Of a stretch of DNA of 26,790 bases, positions 8,359-15,651 are shown in pieces. The notes under the pieces are model-generated. The model made no database searches. It was not told the DNA's origin and saw nothing but the letters and a program-made list of their open reading frames with translations. Position 1 is the first letter of the stretch. Each line of letters starts with the position of its first letter. Source of the DNA: Pelagophyceae sp. CCMP2097 (Eukaryota; Sar; Pelagophyceae); the NCBI GenBank assembly GCA_026770575.1, contig MU657258.1, positions 46,400 to 73,189 on the forward strand. The letters run 5' to 3'. The position numbers and the translations under genes were made by a program.

Positions 8359-9279
8359 TCACTGCCGTTGGCGCGTCGCTCGGTTGCCCCTTTCAGCATC
8401 GACGGCGAGCACCTCCGTCGTCGATAAATTGCCCCCGAGCACGAAGATCCGTGCGTCTTCTCCAGCAGCGTCGAGTCGAGCGGCTGCGATGCCCGCGGCC
8501 CCAGCCTGCATCATCGGCCCGGGCGCAAACTCCATCGTCGCCACGTCGAGGAGCTCGGTGGTGGCTGATGGCACGTTCGCCGAGTCCTGCCCGCCGATGA
8601 TGGGGACGTACCGAGCATCGACGGGCACGGCCGCGCACCAATAGCGTGCCAAGCCCACCAATGGACCGGGCGCGAACGCCATGGGCCGGATGTCGAGGAT
8701 CTCCGTCGAGTTCAACTTTCCCGAACTATTTAAGCCGCCGGTCACCATGATGCGGTGCTCGTCGAGCGCGATGACCGCGCAGCCGTTGCGTCGAGTGGCC
8801 ATGGCAGGCCCCGGTACAAAGGCCATCGTGTCAAGGCTGAAAATCTCGGTCGTCGACAATGGAGACTCGCCATCGTAACCGCCTGCGACGAGGATCCTGC
8901 GAGCGTCGAGTGCGACAGCGGCACATCCGAGTCGTGGCGACTGCATGTTCGGCCCCGGTGTGACCGTGAGCGTAGAGAGGTGGAAGATCTCCGTCGTGTT
9001 CAAAGGACCATCACCATTGTTGCCGCCTACCAAGAGCACACGGTCCGCGTCAATCTGGACGGCCGCACAACCGAATCGTCCCGTGAGCAAGTTCGGCCCA
9101 GCCGTAAAGGCCATCGTCTGCACGTCGAGCAATAACGTCGTGTTTAAAGCAGACCCGCCCGAACCACCGCCAAACACTACGCGTATAAGGGGCATACGAC
9201 GAGCATACAACTGCCGCGACGGCGCGAACACGCCGGTATCATCATATCCACTGGCACTCAACGTACAAAACAAGGCCAT
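8359..9279 (-). CDS. Kelch-repeat beta-propeller protein
   Basis: A single-exon 306-residue frame with ATG at 9279. Six repeats of 48 residues are marked by Gly-Gly pairs at about 37, 85, 133, 181, 229 and 282. Each then shows the pattern L-N/S-T-T-E-I/L-x-x-L-D, M-A-F-x-P-G-P and C-A-A-V-x-x-D-A-R. The sixth blade is short and the protein ends soon after VLGGNLSTTEVLAVDAE. There is no catalytic domain, signal peptide or BTB/F-box region, so a binding role is all that can be inferred. A close paralogue lies at 26215-26790 and a decayed 5' piece at 795-900. The leader GGCAGTTACGAA is conserved with that relic, which supports the start. The antisense open frames are shadows. Confidence 0.9.
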   Translation of the reverse strand: MALFCTLSASGYDDTGVFAPSRQLYARRMPLIRVVFGGGSGGSALNTTLLLDVQTMAFTAGPNLLTGRFGCAAVQIDADRVLLVGGNNGDGPLNTTEIFHLSTLTVTPGPNMQSPRLGCAAVALDARRILVAGGYDGESPLSTTEIFSLDTMAFVPGPAMATRRNGCAVIALDEHRIMVTGGLNSSGKLNSTEILDIRPMAFAPGPLVGLARYWCAAVPVDARYVPIIGGQDSANVPSATTELLDVATMEFAPGPMMQAGAAGIAAARLDAAGEDARIFVLGGNLSTTEVLAVDAERGNRATRQRQ

Positions 9280-9324
9280 TTTGGAACGTTCTTTTGGGCA
9301 GTTACGAAACCGACAAAACTTTAG

Positions 9325-10249
9325 GGGATAGACCCTATCCTACAGGGGTATCGGCGATAAAGCCGACCTCAAGTGGCGCAAAGTTGTGCCTCCCAGAGGC
9401 CGCCTGCGGGGGTGGGCGTGGTCGCTATGGGCCTCCCTGCCCCCCGGGGTGTCCACTACATGATCAGCCTCGAGGAGGGCGCCTTGCAAGGGCGTGAACA
9501 AGCGTTTCCCCCAATATTTTGGACTTGATAAAATCTGTATTTGCCTCTTTACCTTGATTTTGAACCGATTTTGCCTCCGTATTGCAAAGGTTCGGGCCCG
9601 GCTGACCATCGCAGGATCGCAGGAATCGACATTCTGGCTATATGACGCGGTGTGTCCATGCGCACTGGGGTGGTATATGACCGGTCCTATGCGATTGCCG
9701 CGAGTGGCGCTTCAGACGAGCCAAAATAGACGTTCAGATTCTTAGTTTGAGCGTTTTAAACAAACAATTTCTATAGGACCGGGCATCATGGGACTCAGCG
9801 CGACGTCCTATATCACTCCCAACAGAGCCAAACTCCAACCGACGAAAACTGCGATGGACAGAAAGTCCTCGGCGTCATTAGCGAAACCCCTTGTACAATT
9901 GTACGGGGGCCCTAACCGAGCGCCGAGGCGTGCGCCGCGTGGGTGCGCTGCACGGTCGCGAGGGCGTCGCGCGCCGCGGTGAGCGTGGTCTCGGGGCGCC
10001 TTCGTCCCGCCCTCACGATACCCGAGAGGCGGCGACAAATCCTTGGTCAGCGAAGCTTTTCGAAACTAAAACCAGGCTCGAGCGCGCCATGGGCCTTGCG
10101 TTTCCCCCAGTCTCGCAGAGTAGCAGGGTAGTTGGGCGACGTGGTGCCTCATTTCATTTAGGTTTGGTGGTCAACCACAATGAAATGAGCATACCCCAGG
10201 TCACGAGATCCGTCGAGAGCGACCGAGCGACGTCGTAGCCGCCCAGGGC
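9325..10249. other. Intergenic region with small palindromes
   Basis: Contains GTACAATTGTAC (9895-9906), a perfect 12-bp palindrome, and a hairpin with 11-bp arms CTCATTTCATT (10148-10158) and its complement (10179-10189). A minus-strand frame ending at TAG (9914-9912) reads TTLTAARDALATVQRTHAAH, an amphipathic helix that may be a relic C-terminus. No complete gene is supported. Confidence 0.4.
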
Positions 10250-10418
10250 CCGCGGTGCAGACGACTCTCAAGGAAAACACCAACAACGGTGCGTGAGCTG
10301 CGCGTCCTCGCCCGACGGCAAGCGCGCCGCGACGGCGAGCAAGAACAAGGCGGCTCTGGGACGCCGAGACGGGCGCGCTGCAGGCGACGCTCGAGGGGCA
10401 CACCGACGAGGCATCCGC
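10250..10418 (+). pseudogene. WD40-repeat relic
   Basis: Three frames together spell a WD40 unit: VQTTLKENTN (10254 onward), then VSCASSPDGKRAATASKNK in a second frame, then RLWDAETGALQATLEGHTDE in a third. In an intact repeat these are continuous (ATLEGHT, SCAFSPDGK, RLWD). Two frame changes lie within 130 bp, so this is a broken fragment. No more blades were found on either side. Confidence 0.7.
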
Positions 10419-10660
10419 GCCGAAAAACGGGGCGCACGAATACGAGGCGGCCCCACCCAGGGTGCATCTTCAGCAAACCAGCCATGCTCCCCCTCGTCTC
10501 GAAACTCGGCCGTCCGGCAACGTACGACTGCGCCCCGACACTCCCGCCTGCGGCCCCGGCCGCAGGTCAGAAAGGTGCGAATCGGAAATCGTTTAACGGG
10601 CCTCTCGGCGCGTAGCGGGCCTCTCGGCCGCGCGTGCAGAGCGGGCTCGCGTGCCGCCGC

Positions 10661-12927
10661 TTACGCGCAACAGCCGGACCAGCCGTCGACGTTTTCGTAC
10701 GCGGCCCCGGAGATCATCGTCGAGGACACGATGCCGTACGTCGTCGTCCAAGCCGCCTTGACCTCGGGCGTGAACGCGGCGCCTACGCAAGACGTGAACG
10801 CGGAAACGGAGATATGGCCAAGGTGGGATGATGCAGAAGCAGGGACGGATTCGGCTTTGCCCTGAAGACCCGCGCGTCGGGTTTGCCGGGTTTGGGCGTA
10901 TACCCGCGGGTCTGACCGTGGCACAAACCCGACGCTTCGAAGGCGAGTTTCGTCCCTCGACCACCCCGCGACCCTTTGGGTTTGGCACAAATTGAAATCC
11001 CGACCCAAATACACCGTCTAGCTGTCCTGGCTGAACGGCGCCACCGCCGGGTGTTTGACAGTCGGGCCCCTGTAAGGCCTCTCTGGCGGCCACGTACGGC
11101 CGAATGCATGGTCGCTTGCAAGGCCTCTCTCAAGGGCCCTTGAAAAGCCCTCCGGGCAGGCCTTGCAAGGCCCCTTTTGCGGCCACTTACGAGGCCTTTG
11201 CACGGTCGCTTGCAAGGCCTCTATGAAAGGCCCTTGAAAAGCTCTCCGGGGGGGGGGCTGCAGAGGCTTCTTTGACGGCCACTTGCCCGGTCACTTGCGA
11301 GGCCTTTTGGACAGCCCCTTGGAAAGCCCTCCGGGCGGGCCCTTGCGAGGCCTCTTTTGCGACCACTTACAAGGCCTTTGCACGGTTGCTTGCAAGGCCT
11401 CTTTCAAGGGCCCGCCCGAGCGACCGTCCAAGCGACCACCCGAGGGCCCGCCCAGGGGGACGTCGCAGAGAGGCCGCAGTCGAGGGACCGGCAGCCGAGC
11501 GACATTCCAAGGGCCGCATAGGGGCCGCCGTCAAAGCGACAGTGGGCACGTCGAAGGACCGTCCAAGGGACTCTCCAAAGGGACCGCCCGATCGACCGTT
11601 CGAGGGAGCGCCAGAGGGACCATCCAAGCGACATTCCGAGGGACCGCCCTGAGGAACGCAGAGGGGCCGCAGTCGAGGAGACGGCAGCCGAGTGACCGCC
11701 CAAGGGACTGTCCGAGGGACAAAGGCCCGCCCGTCGCAGGGTCCGCCCGCGGGACGTCGCAGAGGGGCCGCAGTCTCTGCGGCCGTCCAAACGACCGCAT
11801 CATGGACCGTCCATGGGACCGTCGAAGAGGAACCGTCGAGGGACCGTCGAATGGAACTTTCCAAAGGAAGTGTCCAGAGGACCGCCCAAGGGATCGTCCG
11901 AGGGACCGTCCAAGGGACCGTCCGAGCGGCCGTCCGAGCTGCAGTCCGAGCAACTGTCCGAGGGCCCGTCTAGGGGACGTCCCAGAGGGGCTACAGTCGA
12001 AGAGACAGTCGAAAGAACCCTCCATGGGACCGTATAGAAACCGCCGTCAAAGCGACTGTCGCAGAGGCCCCGTCTCCGGGACCCTCAAAGGAACTCTCCA
12101 AAGGAATTGTCAGAGGGACCGCCCAAGCGACCATCCAAAGGACCGTCCGAGCCTCGAGGGGCCATCTCAACGTTTCGAATGGCCGTCGACGCACCGAGGC
12201 CGTCCGCAAGCGTCTGGAGGAGCGCCTGGCCAACAACGTCGTAGTGTACCGCCAAAACGCCGTACCTGCGAGCGCCTCGAAAAGGGAAGGCCCGGGAACG
12301 GTGGCCACGCACCCCTTGTGCCGCAGCCCGAGCCCTTCGAGCACGGGCACCAACGGCCCCAAGCCCGTCGTCAACGCGCCAACGGCCTTGCCCACGGTGG
12401 TCATGACGCTCAGAGCGTGCTTCTTCAGGGCCTTGGAGTTGTAGAGGTCGGGTTCGTCCTAACGCGGGGCACCGTCAAGGTTCGTCCTACGTCTCGACAC
12501 GACAAAGGCAAGCATCAATCATCTCGACGCGCACAAAGCCGGGCCGCCCGAGGCGCCCCGCCGCAAAAGTCGGCGTCGACCGGGGCCGTCGACCGGGGCC
12601 GTCGACCGGGGCCGTCGCGACAGGGCCGTCGACCGGGCCCACTCTCGCTTTTCGGCCGCCGAAAGGAGCCGTCGAAAGGGCCTTCAAAGGTGCCCAAAAA
12701 GGTCCTTGCGGGGCCCTGCTTGGCCCTTGCGGGGCCCGGCCCTGGCGCGGGCGCGGCCGTCCGGCGCGGTTTGGAGTCGCACTTATTCGCACCTTAAAGG
12801 AGAACAACTGGAGCGCGCCGGGAGCAATCTCGAAGACGTGTTTGAAAAACACGATGCCGTGCATCTCCGCGTCCGGGGCGACGAGGGCCCACGTGTCCGT
12901 TACGAGTTTTACGCCGGCGGCATCCAT
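10661..12927 (-). CDS. Globin, four exons
   Basis: Exons on the minus strand are 12927-12793, 12458-12313, 12265-12195 and 10782-10661, coding 157 residues. All three joins keep the frame (phases 0, 2, 1) and use GT-AG. Landmarks are Trp13 in helix A, Phe42 at CD1, His59 at E7 (in KKHALSVMTTVG, as in myoglobin KKHGVTVLTALG) and His92 at F8 (in GLGLRHKGYGV). HYDVVGQALLQTLADGLG forms helix G and FTPEVKAAWTTTYGIV helix H. It is a heme protein, so oxygen or NO binding and chemistry are likely; no reductase domain is attached. Length and residues suggest an intact gene. Introns at residues 45/46, 93/94 and 118 differ from the classical B12.2/G7.0 positions. Two introns carry satellite repeats. The plus-strand 504-codon frame across the locus is an artefact of the repeats. 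Confidence 0.9.
10783..12194 (-). repeat. Globin intron 3 (1,412 nt) composed of satellite modules
   Basis: Donor GTGCGTCG (12194), acceptor TTGCGTAG (10783). In sense order it contains a degenerate 12-bp array GGACCGTCCGAG (about 12150-11405, plus-strand reading), a block of about 90-bp units (about 11400-11060, units starting near 11381, 11287, 11199 and 11108 with CGGTCGCTTGCAAGGCC), a unique junction, then CGGGTTTG element copy B (11060-10840) ending near the acceptor. Almost no unique sequence remains. Confidence 0.8.
10840..11060 (-). repeat. Dispersed CGGGTTTG element, copy B
   Basis: On the minus strand: CACCCGGCGGTGGCGCCG, CAGCCAGGACAGC, GGTGTATTTGGGTCG, TGTGCCAAACCCAAAGGGTC, then CGGGTTTG-rich sequence ending ATCCGTCCCTGCTTCTGC. 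It matches copy C nearly throughout. Confidence 0.8.
12266..12312 (-). other. Globin intron 2 (47 nt)
   Basis: Donor GTGCGTGG, acceptor GCTCGCAG. It splits the Gly94 codon (GG/G). Removing it joins RHKG to YGVLAVHYDVV, the expected F-G region of a globin. Confidence 0.85.
12459..12792 (-). repeat. Globin intron 1 (334 nt) with a 13-bp tandem repeat
   Basis: Donor GTGCGA (12792), acceptor GCGTTAG (12459). The middle carries GTCGACCGGGGCC in tandem at 12575, 12588 and 12601, with diverged copies at 12614 and 12628. The 11-bp word GGTTCGTCCTA (plus strand) occurs at both 12451 and 12479, duplicating the acceptor plus the first exon bases. Confidence 0.8.
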
Positions 12928-13234
12928 GTTGCGTTTGGGGACCGCGAGAACGCGAACGAGGAATCAATCGTTTCGGAAACCTTTGTTGCAGTTGCACCGA
13001 CCGTAAAGAGGGCGAAAATTAAATGACGTTTTCAACGAAGACTTTCGCGGTTTTCACTTCACTTCATTACGTTTGCACTAACCTCGACAATTTTATAAGG
13101 AATTGATTCCCACCTCACCTATCCTGGTTTAGCCTTCAGGACTTTAGCCTCGCCAATTACTCGCCCGACATCCTCATTTCTCGATATCGGTGCGCCTCGC
13201 GCTTCGGCGCGCCGGGCCGACGCTCCGGAACAAA

Positions 13235-14289
13235 ATGGCCGAGCCGCCGGCCGCGGCCCCGAAGCCCTGCTGCGTCTGCGCCGCGCAAAACGGCAAGCAC
13301 TGCGCCAAGAGCAAGTCGCGCCACTACTGCTCCAAGGCGTGCCAGCTCGTAAGAAAACGCCGCGCAGCGGCCACCCGTTACTAATGCTGGTCTGTTTCGC
13401 TGTGACGCAGCGTCTGCATCTTCAACCGCAATAAACTTTTCGTAGCCGCAGTTTCTAACAATTTCACCACTTTCAAATAAATGGCTGGCTCTGAGAGCGT
13501 CTATTCAAATATTTCTGACAACGGCTGTGAAAATGTCAAATTCAAAAACCGCTCACCGACGCAGGAGTCGGTCAAAATCTTGTATTTTAAATTTTTAAAG
13601 ATTGACGGGTGGCCCTCGGGCCTCCTAGGCCAATTGCACTAAAATGCAAACCGTTCTCCGTCACAGCAAATACAGACCGGCATCAGTATTAATGGCGAGG
13701 CCGCTGCGCGGCGTTTTCTTACTGGTTCCAGAAGCGCGGGCACAACAAGGCGTGCAGACAGCTCGCCAAAGAGTTCCAGGACCGCCTCCTCGACGAGCTC
13801 ATGCCGGAAAAGAAGCCCAAGGAGGCGCCGGCCATCGTCGACGACGTCTTGCAAGCAGACGGTTCCAAGGCGCGCTTATCGGCTGTCCGAGCAGCAAAAC
13901 CGGCAGAGGCCGGCGCGCCGATTGACGACGCGCCGTCCTGGCGCGGCACGTGCGCCATCTGTCTGGACGTGCTTCCACTCGAAGGTAACAAACAAACTTT
14001 CCACGAGTGCTGCTGCAAGACGATTTGCAGGGACTGCCACGTCAAGTGCGTGCAGCATGACGAGCGCTGCCCGCTCTGCCGAGCGCCGGCCCTAAACTTT
14101 GAAGCCGAGTGGGTGCGCCGGGTGCAGGAGCACGTGGACAAGGGCAACGCCGAGGCGCAGTTCGTGCTCGGAGACGCGTACTGTGGTGGTGGCATGGGCC
14201 TCGATTATAGCTTTAAGCGGGGGGTGCAGCTGTTTGAGCTCGCTGCGGCGCAAGGCCATGCACGAGCTCAGAATAATCTGGGGTCTTAG
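13235..14289 (+). CDS. MYND zinc finger + RING finger + Sel1-repeat protein, two exons, probably truncated
   Basis: Exon 1 is 13235-13348 and exon 2 is 13732-14289, 223 residues, phase 0. MYND cysteines are C12/C13, C15, C23, C32 and C36 (in HYCSKACQL), then H42 and C46 after the junction. The RING-type finger covers 112-154: CAIC, HECCCKTIC, DC and CPLCR. One Sel1 repeat covers about 178-213 (AEAQFVLGDAY ... AAAQGH), and a second begins at HARAQNNLG before an abrupt TAG. Likely roles are E3 ubiquitin ligase activity through the RING and partner binding through MYND and Sel1. Family members usually carry several Sel1 repeats. Here the frame ends two bases before an interspersed element starts (14291), so the 3' part was probably lost to its insertion. 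The acceptor is taken as TTCCAG at 13731. Confidence 0.8.
13349..13722 (+). mobile_element. TIR-bounded intron (introner/MITE-like)
   Basis: The intron starts exactly with one terminal inverted repeat: GTAAGAAAACGCCGCGCAGC (13349-13372, 24 bp) is perfectly complementary to 13699-13722. Imperfect complementarity continues inward through GGTCTGT and GCTGTGACG (to about 13408 and from about 13659), so the inverted repeats span about 60 bp. The donor GTAAGA lies inside the left repeat; the likely acceptor lies nine bases beyond the right repeat. The AT-rich interior contrasts with the GC-rich exons. No coding capacity. Confidence 0.85.
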
Positions 14290-14290
14290 G

Positions 14291-15422
14291 TCCGGCGCGC
14301 TCTTGTAATTGAGGACCCGAAGGGTCCTTGTCGTTTATTCAACGTCAGTTTACGGCAAGGGCCCTTCGGGTCCTTTGATTGAAGGATTACCAGGGGCAAT
14401 TATGTCTGTCTGTCTGTCTGTCCGNNNNNNNNNNNNNNNNNNNNNNNNNNNNNNNNNNNNNNNNNNNNNNNNNNNNNNNNNNNNNNNNNNNNNNNNNNNN
14501 NNNNNNNNNNNNNNNNNNNNNNNNNNNNNNNNNNNNNNNNNNNNNNNNNNNNNNNNNNNNNNNNNNNNNNNNNNNNNNNNNNNNNNNNNNNNNNNNNNNN
14601 NNNNNNNNNNNNNNNNNNNNNNNNNNNNNNNNNNNNNNNNNNNNNNNNNNNNNNNNNNNNNNNNNNNNNNNNNNNNNNNNNNNNNNNNNNNNNNNNNNNN
14701 NNNNNNNNNNNNNNNNNNNNNNNNNNNNNNNNNNNNNNNNNNNNNNNNNNNNNNNNNNNNNNNNNNNNNNNNNNNNNNNNNNNNNNNNNNNNNNNNNNNN
14801 NNNNNNNNNNNNNNNNNNNNNNNNNNNNNNNNNNNNNNNNNNNNNNNNNNNNNNNNNNNNNNNNNNNNNNNNNNNNNNNNNNNNNNNNNNNNNNNNNNNN
14901 NNNNNNNNNNNNNNNNNNNNNNNNNNNNNNNNNNNNNNNNNNNNNNNNNNNNNNNNNNNNNNNNNNNNNNNNNNNNNNNNNNNNNNNNNNNNNGTGCCCG
15001 CGCCTCCGTCGAGGCGCGGGCCGGTCGCGGGGCCGACGTGCCCCGTCCCGCGCGCCATCTCACCTGGGTGGCCGAAGGAAGGCGCCCTTGACGCCGCTTC
15101 GCGCTCACGTTGAAGCGACAAAAGATATGTTGAAAAAGTAGCTTGAAAAGTAGCCTGAAAAAAGTGAACTTGTCTAATTCCATCATCGAGTCTGAAGGAT
15201 CTGAGCGCGCTGGGCGCATCGGCGTCAGCAGGAGATGCGCATAGCACAGTCGGCTTGGTTCTTGCTCGTTAAAGCGTTTAGGCGACGTTATGCAAAGTGC
15301 GAGGTCAGCTTGAAAGTAGCTTGAAAAAAGTGAAGCTGTCTGTTTACGTGGGCATTGCAATGGGATTTGCCTGTATCCTTCGCTGAAGTCGGGTCCGTGT
15401 GCCTCCGGCGCGCTCTTGTAAT
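14291..15422 (-). mobile_element. SINE/MITE-like interspersed element, copy 2 (contains assembly gap)
   Basis: Reverse orientation to copy 1. The terminal hairpin is at 14313-14373, the GATTACCAGGGGCAATTATG and (CTGT)n segment at 14380-14424, and the far end at 15341-15422. The 19-bp TCCGGCGCGCTCTTGTAAT occurs at both limits (14291-14309 and 15404-15422) in the same orientation, either a target-site duplication or a terminal direct repeat. The interior after the gap (14994-15340) is unlike copy 1 and carries two GTAGCTTGAAAAAAGTGAA-type words. The gap prevents measuring true length. Confidence 0.6.
14425..14993. other. Assembly gap (569 N)
   Basis: A run of N starts directly after the (CTGT)n stretch of element copy 2, as expected where a simple repeat or a multicopy element stopped assembly. 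Open frames shown across it are meaningless. Confidence 0.99.
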
Positions 15423-15651
15423 AGGAATTCCTAGGAATTGGACTGTAAAAGCAGAGCCGCGTTTTGTGACTCGGAGCCTCGAGAGGGGCTTGAATTCGTT
15501 GTATACCGTCGGTCCGCGTCCTCCGGGCGCGATTCGGCTTCCAGCGACTCTTGAATCTGAACCCAGAACGTTTTCAGCGACGCGTTCGTTGTTGCCAGTG
15601 GGGACGAGTCGTTGGGTTTAATTGGGTCGAGGCTCCAAGGGGATTTGGGGC
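15423..15651 (+). other. Upstream region of the Arb2-like gene
   Basis: Begins with AGGAATTCCTAGGAATT, nearly palindromic and shared with 6444-6457. No clear promoter element was recognised before the ATG at 15652. Confidence 0.3.

Noticed and set aside
11283..12797. 504-codon plus-strand open frame rich in PSDRPRDRP words
   Set aside because: It is generated by the 12-bp satellite in globin intron 3 and runs antisense across three globin exons. Its residues are only the repeat translated.
14309..15360. Open frames across the N gap
   Set aside because: Their length is produced by reading N as open sequence.
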